Positions 41,747 to 50,083 of a stretch of 64,000 nt of DNA are shown one piece after another; positions within the stretch are counted from its first letter, which is position 1; each line of letters starts with the position of its first letter. Below the pieces are notes generated by a model. The model searched no databases. It was not told where the DNA came from and was given only the letters and a program-made list of their open reading frames with translations. The stretch is from assembly GCA_016744705.1 (NCBI GenBank), contig JADGDU010000011.1, positions 1 through 64,000 on the forward strand, read 5' to 3'. The position numbers were made by a program, and so were the translations under genes. Source of the DNA: Candidatus Krumholzibacteriia bacterium (GTDB lineage: Bacteria; Krumholzibacteriota; Krumholzibacteriia; LZORAL124-64-63).

Positions 41747-43933
41747 TTATTCTCCTGTTTTCGGTTCCACCACAACATTGCCTTTGAGGCTTCGCACGAG
41801 AACTTTATTGGGTCGATCAGATTTGTTTTTTCTTAATATTTCCCTCAGGGCAGGATTCAGCTTTTCATCCAGTAGCCCTTCCCATTCCTTGAGGTTGGCC
41901 GGCTGGTCTGTGTGGTTGCTAAGCCATTCCACGAATGAATTGTCCCATTGGATTTCCAGGCCTCGGGAAGAGTATCGCTGGCCAGTGATACTCAGAAGGT
42001 TGTCCTTGATCCAGATTTTTCCTGCCGAAGATTGGGAGCCCGCTTGGGAGATGATCAAATCACATTGGTCGAGGAGATCTTTGCCCAGGGCTTTCAGGAG
42101 GGATTCAGGAATATTGTCTGAATTTTCAGATTCGATTTCATCGGCGACAAATCCGATGGGGCGGGTGGAGCTTCTGGAGGATCCAGGAGTTGAACCGGTG
42201 GTGGCGATGATCACCACATCGCTGAAATATGCTCTCTGTCCGCGGTTATCTTTGAGCACACCGGTTTGTATTGTCCTGGCCAAAAGAGATCGAATGGATG
42301 CATGACAGAGGTGGATATTGTCCCACCACACCACACACCAGGGTGTTTGTTGCACGGGGTCGTGGGGTAGGGGATCACCATGTCCGATGTAGCCAGCCGG
42401 CGATCCGACCAGGGCGTTAATGTGGTTGTCTTGGGACAGGCCAGAAAAATCGAGGCGTAGGACTCGGTTGGCCGACCCAAAAATAGACTCAGCCACACTG
42501 GCGGCCAGGTCTTCGGCTACGGAAGCGGCTGAGCCCTGGAGTAGCACGACGGCATTGGGACTATGGGGGGCCAGATCCAAGTCTTCGGTGGTGCTTTGCA
42601 GGCGGAAAATTAAGTCGTCAATATCAGAGGCTTGCAGGAGATTGGTCTTTTTTAAGCGGTCTCTCAAATGGCGCAGACCGGCAACGGTGTCTACGGGCAT
42701 ACCCACTTTTTTCTGAACAATCAACCGGGCATCTTCAATGACCACTCTGTCTTTTCCCTGGGTGATGGCCGCGGCAATGCAATGGTCCAACAGGTCCAGG
42801 GCTTTGTCTGGAAAACGGCGGTTGCGCATGAAACGGCCAGCCATGTGGACAAGAGATTCCAGGGTGTCATCATCCACATTCACTCCGCGTTTTTCCAACA
42901 GGCTATCACGGAAAGACTGGAGGATGATCAGAGTGTGCTCCGGGGAAATTTCGTTGATGAAGACAGGATTGAAGCGGCGTTCCAGAGCCGAATCGGCGGT
43001 GATGTGTTTGCGGTATTCCACATCGGTGGTGGCCACGATGCAGGCAATTTCTCCTCGGGCCAGGGCGGGTTTCAAGAGTGAGGCCACATCGCCTTTTCCC
43101 TGAGCACCCCCGGCCCCCATGATGGTGTGCACTTCATCAATGAAGAGCAGAATTCCTTCCTGGCTGGCTTCTTTCAATATTGCTGAAAGGCGTTTTTCCA
43201 ATTCGCCCACCACTCCGGCACCCGCAACCAGAGCAGTGGATTGCAGTGAGATGAGTCTGCAGCATTTGAGGGGTTCGGGAACTTCATTAGCGACAATGAG
43301 CTGAGCCAGCCCTTCAATGATGGCGGTTTTACCTACTCCGGCCGGGCCTACCAGGGCAGGGTTGCGTTTTTTCTCCCGGCATAGGGTTTCCATGACCTGG
43401 CGAATTTCTTCTTCACGTCCCAGCACTTGGCCTAATTTGCCATGGCTGGCCATCAATGTCAGGTCTTCGCCGAGTTCATCCAGAGTGGGGGTGGGGTCCA
43501 TAATCCGTGGAGTGAAGGGTATGTGGGAAGATTTCTGGATGGTATTTTCTGCTGCAGGTGCATTCTGCGCGGGGGTACGGTTTTGATCCAGATAGGCCAG
43601 GACGGCGGAGACCACATCAGAATCATTTGCCTTTTCATGGCCGCGAGCCATAGCCAAGGCGACAGCTTCTGCAATCAGGTTCTGCGTCGTTAGAGTGACC
43701 GTGCCTGTGGCTTCACTCAAGCGTTTGTCCATGGTGGTGGCCAGGGCTTTGGCGTCGATGCCGGGGATGAGATCCTGGGCCATGGGGCCGCGCTTTTCCA
43801 TGAGGACTTTGATCCACCAAAAGGTATTGGGTGGATTATTCTCGGAGTAGGGTCCGCTATCAAGACATGATTGAAGGAGAAATTGGGCACTGTCTGTCAG
43901 TTGGCCAGCGCCTGGGAAATCGACCTTACTCAT
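41747..43933 (-). CDS. Clp-type (ClpA/ClpB-like) AAA+ ATPase with degenerate second ATPase site
   Basis: The 728-aa protein has a Clp N-domain-like region (about 10-115) and a linker. The first AAA+ domain has intact Walker A (GPAGVGKT) and Walker B (LLFIDEVHT). A second AAA+ domain follows without a ClpB middle domain. In the second domain Walker A is lost (LLQGSAASVAED) and Walker B reads VVWWDNIHLCH, with the catalytic Glu replaced by Asn. The pore loop GYIG there is kept, whereas the first-domain pore loop (KYRGEFE in ClpB) has become GVVGELE. It should hydrolyse ATP only in domain 1 and grip substrate mainly through domain 2. No ClpP gene is near. The YbjN-like gene follows by one base. 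Confidence 0.88.
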   Translation of the reverse strand: MSKVDFPGAGQLTDSAQFLLQSCLDSGPYSENNPPNTFWWIKVLMEKRGPMAQDLIPGIDAKALATTMDKRLSEATGTVTLTTQNLIAEAVALAMARGHEKANDSDVVSAVLAYLDQNRTPAQNAPAAENTIQKSSHIPFTPRIMDPTPTLDELGEDLTLMASHGKLGQVLGREEEIRQVMETLCREKKRNPALVGPAGVGKTAIIEGLAQLIVANEVPEPLKCCRLISLQSTALVAGAGVVGELEKRLSAILKEASQEGILLFIDEVHTIMGAGGAQGKGDVASLLKPALARGEIACIVATTDVEYRKHITADSALERRFNPVFINEISPEHTLIILQSFRDSLLEKRGVNVDDDTLESLVHMAGRFMRNRRFPDKALDLLDHCIAAAITQGKDRVVIEDARLIVQKKVGMPVDTVAGLRHLRDRLKKTNLLQASDIDDLIFRLQSTTEDLDLAPHSPNAVVLLQGSAASVAEDLAASVAESIFGSANRVLRLDFSGLSQDNHINALVGSPAGYIGHGDPLPHDPVQQTPWCVVWWDNIHLCHASIRSLLARTIQTGVLKDNRGQRAYFSDVVIIATTGSTPGSSRSSTRPIGFVADEIESENSDNIPESLLKALGKDLLDQCDLIISQAGSQSSAGKIWIKDNLLSITGQRYSSRGLEIQWDNSFVEWLSNHTDQPANLKEWEGLLDEKLNPALREILRKNKSDRPNKVLVRSLKGNVVVEPKTGE

Positions 43934-44039
43934 GGTGACCGTCCTGTATGGATAGATTGGGGTGAATATCTATTTTTCTGACTCCTGTGATCTCTTTGAT
44001 GAGTGTAACACATACCGTGAATTTGGCCCAATTTTAGAC

Positions 44040-44073
44040 AAAAAAAGCCCCCGCCATGGGCGGAGGCTTTTTT
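44040..44073 (-). terminator. Terminator of the multiheme cytochrome gene
   Basis: An A-run, then GCC-(C)-CCGCC, loop ATG, GGCGG-AGGC and a T-run. The structure is symmetric and could work in both directions. It lies 18 bases after the end of the minus-strand cytochrome gene and shields the Clp-like operon from it. Confidence 0.88.
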
Positions 44074-44091
44074 CAAGACTTGGTCTTGGTT

Positions 44092-45609
44092 TTAGAATGC
44101 TTCGGAGTTGGCATCGTAGTGAGCGATAGCCGCATTCAACAAGTCGGTGGCGTAGTCAGGGTTATGAACACCCAGGCTACCGTCGCCGATGATGAAGAAA
44201 AGAGCATAGGCTGCTTCCCGTTCCCAGACCGTGACGGTCTCGGCGGTGCTGTCCCAGTTTTCTTCCATGTCATGATAGTCTGCGTAATTGAAGCGGACTG
44301 CCAGATCATCCATGAGCCCTTCGATGGTACCCTGGAATGTTTCCACGTCGTCTTCAGCGAAGCTGTCACCATGGCAACCGGAGCAGTTGGTGCCAATTTC
44401 AGGACGGAAGTTATGGAATGCGAAATCCTGGGTGGTACCGTGCAGCTCGGTCTCCCGAACCATGTGGCAATCCACACAGGCATTTTCAGCACTCTGGTGG
44501 ACGTGGGTCCGGTCGTAGGTGGCGCCATCGATTTCGTATGAGCCATAGCCGATAAAGAGATCAGCCTGGGCACTGTGGTGAGGCCCGAAGTGGGCATAAC
44601 CGTTGGCGATTTGGCTAGCTACGTTGGCATTGTCACGACGACCCTTATGGCAGTTGGCGCACAGTTGGCCTGTGCCAAATCCGGTCATTGTAGGAGCTTC
44701 TGCATCATCTGGCTCATAGGGGAAAGTGTAGCTCAGGGCTACAGGACCCAGTTCACGCAGCTGCGCAGGGTTTCCGGCTCCACCGTCACCCATATGGGGG
44801 TCGTGGCAAGTGACACAACCGATGAAGTTGACGGTATCGCCAAAATCGAAATCGGCGAAGGCCATATCGCTGGCTGCAATGAATCCTTCACTGGTATGGC
44901 AGCCTGCACAGGATTCAATATGGGCGTAGTGTTCCATGTTGAAATCTTCGACACTACCACCGGATACACTACCGTGACCACTGGTGGCATATCCACCGGT
45001 GAAATCACCACTGGGGCCTTCAAATTGAGTGCTGTGACAGGGGTAACAATCGGAAACGATATCGTCAGCAACGATATTTTCCGGATCGTGAGTACCCATG
45101 GTGGCGAAGTTCAGGCCAGGGCTGTGATCGTTGAAGTCGGGTCCCATGGGGCCGTGACACGATTCACATTGGACACCCTCAAGGGCCATCCGGCGTTCAG
45201 CAGCTTCATCGCCTTCGACGCCAAAGTAATCGTCAAAGCCGTTTACGTCGGCGTTGGGTGCTGTCATCCAGTCATCGCTGCCGTAGGACACGGGGCGATC
45301 CCAGCCGGTGGTATGGCACTGCACGCAGTATGGATTTTCCAGGGAATCGGCATCAAGGCTTTCATAGGCATGGCCGTGGCCGGTCATGGCAACTTGTTGC
45401 ACGGTGGAGGCGTGGCAGTGACTACAGGCTTCACCCTTGTCGCCCACGTAGGTGAATTCGGAGATGGTTCCATCAGAACCATCGGCACCATCGGCACCGT
45501 CGGCGCCGTCGGCTCCTGCTGGACCCTGGTCTCCTTCACAACCGACCATGGCCAGGGTGGAAACCAAGATCAGGATCAAGGTTAAATTTAAAAAATGTTT
45601 GGCCTTCAT
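44092..45609 (-). CDS. Nonaheme c-type cytochrome lipoprotein with collagen-like linker
   Basis: The ATG at 45609 has AGGAGGAG upstream. The 505-aa product has a lipoprotein signal ending MVGC (Cys24), then a short collagen-like linker of GPA/GAD triplets, then nine CxxCH heme-binding motifs: CSHCH, CVQCH, CESCH, CYPCH, CAGCH, CVTCH, CANCH, CVDCH and CSGCH. Multiheme lipoproteins of this size shuttle electrons across the periplasm or outer surface in anaerobic respiration. No partner oxidoreductase is in the window. The motif spacing does not match octaheme nitrite reductase or hydroxylamine oxidoreductase well enough to name it. The last 60 residues are heme-free and helical. Confidence 0.93.
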   Translation of the reverse strand: MKAKHFLNLTLILILVSTLAMVGCEGDQGPAGADGADGADGADGSDGTISEFTYVGDKGEACSHCHASTVQQVAMTGHGHAYESLDADSLENPYCVQCHTTGWDRPVSYGSDDWMTAPNADVNGFDDYFGVEGDEAAERRMALEGVQCESCHGPMGPDFNDHSPGLNFATMGTHDPENIVADDIVSDCYPCHSTQFEGPSGDFTGGYATSGHGSVSGGSVEDFNMEHYAHIESCAGCHTSEGFIAASDMAFADFDFGDTVNFIGCVTCHDPHMGDGGAGNPAQLRELGPVALSYTFPYEPDDAEAPTMTGFGTGQLCANCHKGRRDNANVASQIANGYAHFGPHHSAQADLFIGYGSYEIDGATYDRTHVHQSAENACVDCHMVRETELHGTTQDFAFHNFRPEIGTNCSGCHGDSFAEDDVETFQGTIEGLMDDLAVRFNYADYHDMEENWDSTAETVTVWEREAAYALFFIIGDGSLGVHNPDYATDLLNAAIAHYDANSEAF

Positions 45610-46162
45610 GAACGCTCCTCCTATAGGGGGTGGGGCCCACCCGAAATTAGCTTCGGGTCTGTCAACATGGGCCGGGCTGGCCCAGATACTTTCCACAGTT
45701 CGGTAGAATAGCTCCCCTGTTAAATGTTTAGCAAGTAATAAGTGCTGACAAGTTGTTGCAGCCCAATTGATTGGGATTCTCAATTAAATCGGTATGAATT
45801 ATCCCCTAGTTTTGAGATGGGAGATGAGCAAAATGCTGGATCTAAGTGATTTGTTAGCATTGTCATGCAATTGTCATGTCAATTGGCGAGGATTGGATGT
45901 GGAGCCCGTCCAATTTGATTTCGAGGAGAAAAGCACTCTATTGGAATTTCTTCAGATTTATCCTCAAATACACTGACCCCTTTCCGGCAAGGCTCAAACG
46001 GCGGAGAGGAAGTGGGCCGAATGTGATCTTTCAGGAAAAAAATGCAGTGTATTGTGAAGCCTTTCTTGGCAACGCAACAGTGCTATTCTATTGTGGAAGT
46101 CTGATGGATATCACTATTCCCACCACTGTTTGTTTTTTACTGGCCTGAGAAATGGAGCCAAT
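45610..46162. other. Divergent intergenic region, cytochrome / NtrC-type regulator
   Basis: These 553 bases lie between two divergent genes. A 14-base inverted repeat CCCAATTGATTGGG (45762-45775) sits about 150 bases upstream of the cytochrome start and could be an operator. A 60-codon frame at 45794-45976 has no ribosome site and no recognisable features and is not called. No sigma-54 promoter with correct GG/GC spacing was found. Confidence 0.45.
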
Positions 46163-47533
46163 ATGATCCCCGGGATCTTTCTGGTTGTCGATGATGAGAA
46201 AACGCAACGGGAAACTCTGCGTACCGTTCTGGAGTCCTGGGGACATCAGGTTCAAGAGGCTTCCAGTGGTCGGGCCGCCATGGAGCTTCTGGAGGGGAAC
46301 CCCATTGATGTCATCATGACCGATTTACGCATGCCGGGAATGACGGGGCTGGATCTGTTGGCGGCGGCCAAAGAAGCGAGACCTGATATTGATGTCCTGG
46401 TTATGACGGCTTTTGGTAGTGTGGAGGGGGCGGTTCAGGCTATGAAAAATGGTGCGGTGGATTTCATCACCAAACCCATTGATCTGGACCAATTGGAAAT
46501 TGTTTTGCACCGAACCATGGACCGCAAGAATCTGGTGAGAGAGAATAAGATTCTCAAACGGCGGTTGGCCGAATCGGTTCGGGGGTTCCGTTTGTTGGGT
46601 GATTCCCAAGCCATGCAGGCGGTTCTGGCCAAGGCCTCAAGGGTCGCCTCCACCGATGCGACCGTGCTGGTGCAGGGTGCCAGCGGCACTGGTAAGGAAT
46701 TGCTGGCCCATTCGATTCACGACTTGAGCCATCGGGCCGAAGGACCATTTGTGGCCGTCAACTGTGCTGCCTTGCCCGAATCATTGTTGGAAAGCGAACT
46801 CTTTGGTCATGTGAAGGGGGCTTTCACCGGGGCTGATCGGGATCGAGCAGGGCGTGTACGCCAAGCTGAGGGCGGCACCCTCTTCCTGGATGAGATCGGT
46901 GATATTTCACCCTTGGTGCAAGTCAAACTTCTACGTTTTTTGCAGGACCGGCAATACACCCCAGTAGGATCAGAAAAACTGTACCACGCTAATGTCAGGG
47001 TGATCACCGCCACGCATCACAATCTTTTGGAACGCATCAGTGATGGACATTTCCGGGAGGATCTTTTCTTCAGATTGAATGTGGTGAATTTGAGGCTGCC
47101 AACCCTGGCCGCCCGTCGGGAAGACATTCCACAGCTGGCGGCTCATTTTTTGGACAAATATTCCAAACGCTATGAACGCTCCGCCCGTACTTTCAGCAGC
47201 GAATCCATGGCTTCCCTGATGGCTTACTCTTACCGCGGAAATGTCCGGGAGTTGGAAAACGTCGTGGAACAGGCCGTGGTGATGACCACCGGGGAAGTTG
47301 TGCACAGTCATGATTTACCGCCCATGGTGACTGACCCTGCCGTTTCCGGCCCTTCTGATATCTTGTCTGCGGGGCAAGTCAATGGGGACCTCCCTGCCTT
47401 ACTGGAAAACCTTGAAAAACGAATCATCATGGAGACCCTGGCCACCTTCGAAGGTAACCAGAGCAGTGCGGCCCGGCACCTTGGCCTGACCGAAAGCGGA
47501 TTGCGTTACAAGCTCACCAAGTGGAAAGAGTAA
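46163..47533 (+). CDS. Sigma-54-dependent response regulator (NtrC family)
   Basis: The ATG at 46163 has GGAG at spacing seven; upstream in-frame codons lack homology. The 456-aa product has a receiver domain (1-120) with acidic pocket Asp10/Asp11, phospho-acceptor Asp54 in MTDLRMPG, and Lys in FITKPID. The AAA+ sigma-54 interaction domain (about 140-370) has Walker A GASGTGKE, GAFTGA near 219 and LFLDEIGDI. A Fis-type helix-turn-helix is at the C-terminus (NQSSAARHLGLTESGLRYKL). On phosphorylation it should oligomerise and activate sigma-54 promoters. No histidine kinase is adjacent, so it is an orphan in this window; the divergent multiheme cytochrome gene is one possible target. Confidence 0.95.
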   Translation: MIPGIFLVVDDEKTQRETLRTVLESWGHQVQEASSGRAAMELLEGNPIDVIMTDLRMPGMTGLDLLAAAKEARPDIDVLVMTAFGSVEGAVQAMKNGAVDFITKPIDLDQLEIVLHRTMDRKNLVRENKILKRRLAESVRGFRLLGDSQAMQAVLAKASRVASTDATVLVQGASGTGKELLAHSIHDLSHRAEGPFVAVNCAALPESLLESELFGHVKGAFTGADRDRAGRVRQAEGGTLFLDEIGDISPLVQVKLLRFLQDRQYTPVGSEKLYHANVRVITATHHNLLERISDGHFREDLFFRLNVVNLRLPTLAARREDIPQLAAHFLDKYSKRYERSARTFSSESMASLMAYSYRGNVRELENVVEQAVVMTTGEVVHSHDLPPMVTDPAVSGPSDILSAGQVNGDLPALLENLEKRIIMETLATFEGNQSSAARHLGLTESGLRYKLTKWKE

Positions 47534-47840
47534 TACTTCGCAGGTTTTTGCGAAGACCACCGTGACAGCTCGCCGATAGCTGCGATTGAGGCCTTCGGCA
47601 TTCGGCCATGAGTTAACTAACCCACATGTTTGCAATGACATAAGTAACGGACAACATTGTCTTGGTTGGGGCATGCATATTGCTGTTTCGCCTATGATCG
47701 GTTCTAGTCAATCGTGATGCGGGTTCGGGGAATTTCGAATATCCCCTCCGATTCCCCGCTCGCATCACGAAATTTTTTATGCTATCTTTCCCTCCTTGAA
47801 AACAGATCTCCCTGCAGTCATCCCCTTCCAAGGAACGACC
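47534..47840 (+). other. Intergenic region between the NtrC-type gene and asnS
   Basis: This 307-base stretch begins with a perfect 7-bp hairpin (CTTCGCA and TGCGAAG, 47536-47555) right after the regulator stop. It ends with the large terminator-like hairpin at 47712-47778. Nothing coding is supported. Confidence 0.5.
47712..47778 (+). terminator. Terminator-like hairpin in the asnS leader
   Basis: TCGTGATGCG and CGCATCACGA form the lower stem; CGGGGAAT and ATTCCCCG form the upper stem after a two-base internal mismatch. AATTTTTT follows. It lies 63 bases before the asnS start and 180 bases after the regulator stop, so it may be an attenuator of asnS rather than only a terminator of the upstream gene. 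Confidence 0.7.
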
Positions 47841-49241
47841 ATGGCCGACCACATGATTTCCTCCCTCCTGCGTGGCGATATTGCGCCGGGCACTTCCGTG
47901 ACTATTAAAGGCTGGGTTCGCACCCGCCGCGACTCCAAAGCGGGTCTGAGTTTTATCCAGGTGCACGACGGCACCTGCTTCGATTCGATTCAGGTGGTGG
48001 CTCAGAATGAGTTGGCCAACTACGCAGAGGAAATCCAAAAATTGGGCGCCGGTTGTTCGGTAATTTGCTCAGGTGAATTGGTGGCCAGCCAGGGCAAAGG
48101 CCAGAGCGTAGAGATCCAGGCTGCTGCCATCGAAGTGGTGGGCTGGGTGGAAGATCCTGACACCTACCCGGTTCAGCCCAAGCGCCACAGCTTTGAATTT
48201 TTGCGTGAAGTGGCCCACTTGCGGCCGCGCACAAACACCTTCAGCGCCGTGACCCGCGTGCGCAATTGTCTGGCCCAGGCGACCCATCGTTTTTTCCATG
48301 AGAACAGTTTCTACTGGATTCATACGCCTATCATCACCGCCAGTGATGCCGAAGGCGCCGGCGAACTGTTTCGGGTCTCTACCCTGGATATGGAAAATCT
48401 TCCGCGCACGGACCAGGGCAAGGTTGACTACAGCCAGGATTTCTTCGGCAAAGAGAGCTTCATGACCGTGAGCGGTCAGCTCAATGTGGAAACCTATTGC
48501 TGCAGCATGAGCCGGGTCTACACTTTTGGGCCCACCTTTCGGGCCGAAAATAGCAATACCACCCGCCACCTGTCAGAGTTTTGGATGATCGAACCCGAAT
48601 TGGCATTTGCCGATCTGAATGACGATGCGGATTTGGCCGAAGCCTATTTGAAATACATCTTCAAAGCCGTCCTGGATGAACGGGCCGACGACATGGCTTT
48701 CTTTGCCCAACATGTGGACAAACAGGCCATCACTCGTCTGGAGAGTTTTCTGTCGCATAGCTTTGAACGCATGGACTACACAGAGGCCATCGCGGCCCTT
48801 GATAAGTCAGGAAAGAAATTTGATTTCCCTGTTTCCTGGGGCATGGACATGCAGTCAGAGCATGAGCGATATCTCTGTGAAGACCTTTGCAAGCGCCCGG
48901 TGGTGGTCATGAATTATCCCAAGGATATCAAGGCCTTTTACATGCGTATGAATGATGACGGTAAAACCGTGGCTGCCATGGATGTGCTGGCCCCGGGCAT
49001 TGGTGAAATCATTGGTGGCAGCCAGCGCGAAGAAAGACTGGATATGCTGGATTCTCGCCTTGATCAGATGGGGCTGGATAAGGATATTTACTGGTGGTAT
49101 CGTGACTTGAGGAAATATGGAACAGTGCCCCACTCCGGATTTGGGTTGGGGTTTGAGCGGGCCGTGAACTATGTGACGGGAATGAAAAATATTCGTGACG
49201 TCATTCCTTTCCCACGGGCCCCTAAATCAGCAGAATTCTAG
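47841..49241 (+). CDS. asnS: Asparaginyl-tRNA synthetase
   Basis: The ATG at 47841 with AAGGA upstream gives 466 aa, the same length as E. coli AsnRS. The N-terminal OB fold for the anticodon (about 15-110: [20 protein letters not shown]) is followed by the class II core. Motif 2 is [20 protein letters not shown] and motif 3 is [20 protein letters not shown]. The [11 protein letters not shown] and [10 protein letters not shown] region is specific to AsnRS rather than AspRS or LysRS. It charges tRNA-Asn directly. A terminator-like hairpin in the leader suggests transcription attenuation. A GNAT acetyltransferase gene follows 13 bases later. Confidence 0.96.
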   Translation: MADHMISSLLRGDIAPGTSVTIKGWVRTRRDSKAGLSFIQVHDGTCFDSIQVVAQNELANYAEEIQKLGAGCSVICSGELVASQGKGQSVEIQAAAIEVVGWVEDPDTYPVQPKRHSFEFLREVAHLRPRTNTFSAVTRVRNCLAQATHRFFHENSFYWIHTPIITASDAEGAGELFRVSTLDMENLPRTDQGKVDYSQDFFGKESFMTVSGQLNVETYCCSMSRVYTFGPTFRAENSNTTRHLSEFWMIEPELAFADLNDDADLAEAYLKYIFKAVLDERADDMAFFAQHVDKQAITRLESFLSHSFERMDYTEAIAALDKSGKKFDFPVSWGMDMQSEHERYLCEDLCKRPVVVMNYPKDIKAFYMRMNDDGKTVAAMDVLAPGIGEIIGGSQREERLDMLDSRLDQMGLDKDIYWWYRDLRKYGTVPHSGFGLGFERAVNYVTGMKNIRDVIPFPRAPKSAEF

Positions 49242-49254
49242 GAGTAAGAAAGTC

Positions 49255-49671
49255 ATGGAATGGACAAAAGGCCCCTATACGGCCAACGATGACAAAGAAC
49301 AACTGGATTTGTTTTACATTGTTCCTGCGTTGCAGGAAAGCTATTGGGCTGTAGATCGTACCAAAGAAGTTGTGAAGCAAACCATCGAGAACTCTGTGAC
49401 CATCGGATTGTTCACCGAAGGTCGGCAGATTGGGTTCGCCAGAGCTGTCACCGACAAGTGCACCTTTGCTTGGATGTGCGACATCATGGTGCATCCTGAT
49501 TACCGGAATGTTGGGCTGGGAAAATTCATTGTCGAATGTTTAGGCCAGCATCCTGATGTGGCCGGTTGCGAGCATCATCTTTTGCGCACCGATGATGCCC
49601 ACGGGCTGTACGAACAATTTGGTTATTCCGTTTGTGAAGCCATGGTTCGGAATGTGGAGCTGGGTGAATAA
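49255..49671 (+). CDS. GNAT-family N-acetyltransferase
   Basis: The 138-aa protein starts at the ATG at 49255, with AGGAG about ten bases upstream. It carries the acetyl-CoA pyrophosphate-binding segment VHPDYRNVGLGKFIVE (R-x-x-G-x-G type; here RNVGLG) and the preceding strand FAWMCDIMV. The C-terminal YEQFGYSV matches the usual LYxxxGF position. The compact layout resembles the small YjdJ/ElaA-like or arginine-transferase-like GNATs that acetylate amines on metabolites or proteins; the acceptor is not evident. It is co-oriented with asnS at 13-base spacing and ends in a bidirectional terminator. Confidence 0.9.
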   Translation: MEWTKGPYTANDDKEQLDLFYIVPALQESYWAVDRTKEVVKQTIENSVTIGLFTEGRQIGFARAVTDKCTFAWMCDIMVHPDYRNVGLGKFIVECLGQHPDVAGCEHHLLRTDDAHGLYEQFGYSVCEAMVRNVELGE

Positions 49672-49690
49672 ACCAGTTCCAAAAAAAAAT

Positions 49691-49726
49691 GCGCCCCAGC
49701 CTATGAAGGCGGGGCGCTTTTTTTTT
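49691..49726. terminator. Bidirectional intrinsic terminator
   Basis: GCGCCCC-A-GCC, loop TATGAA, GGC-GGGGCGC, with A9 before and T9 after. It serves both the plus-strand acetyltransferase gene (ends 49671) and the minus-strand STAS gene (ends 49738). Confidence 0.93.
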
Positions 49727-49737
49727 GAGCAAAGTTG

Positions 49738-50073
49738 CTAGAAACTATTTTTGGCTTCGTCGAAGGTGGGGAACACCTCAAAAACATTTTCCAGCTGGCT
49801 GATGTAGAAAATACTGAGCACACGTTCCTTTACGCTGCAGACTTTCATGACACCACCGGAATTTTTGATGGACGTGAACCCGGAAATCAGAATTCCCAAC
49901 CCGGTGGAGTTGATCCAAGGGACGCCCGCGAGATCCAGAATGAAATTGCTGGCTCCTCCGTCAATCAGTTCGGTGATGGCGGATTTGAATTTTTCGTGAT
50001 CTGGACCACCCATGACCTTGCCGGAAAGCTCGATTACGGTGATATCACCGTCGCTTTTGTGATTAATCTTCAT
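49738..50073 (-). CDS. STAS-domain anti-sigma factor antagonist-like protein
   Basis: The ATG at 50073 follows GAGGAG, which overlaps the stop codon of the upstream ligase gene; the gap is ten bases. The 111-aa product is a single STAS domain of SpoIIAA/RsbV type. ITVIELSGKVMGGPDHEKF and FILDLAGVPWINSTGLGIL are recognisable, with Ser56 in the place of the phosphorylated serine. It should bind an RsbW-like kinase or another partner, but none is encoded in the window. Its pairing with an acyl-CoA ligase could indicate regulation of that enzyme or simply shared expression. Confidence 0.93.
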   Translation of the reverse strand: MKINHKSDGDITVIELSGKVMGGPDHEKFKSAITELIDGGASNFILDLAGVPWINSTGLGILISGFTSIKNSGGVMKVCSVKERVLSIFYISQLENVFEVFPTFDEAKNSF

Positions 50074-50083
50074 TTTCACTCCT

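Noticed and set aside
45478..45515. Short triplet repeat that looks like a tandem DNA repeat
   Set aside because: It is in frame within the cytochrome gene and encodes the collagen-like GAD linker.
44575..45585. A 336-codon plus-strand frame opposite the multiheme cytochrome
   Set aside because: The cytochrome has nine CxxCH motifs and a lipobox; the opposite frame is its mirror and Gly/Val/Thr-rich.
45794..45976. Small 60-aa gene between the cytochrome and the NtrC-type regulator
   Set aside because: There is no ribosome site and no signal or known motif, and composition is that of intergenic DNA.
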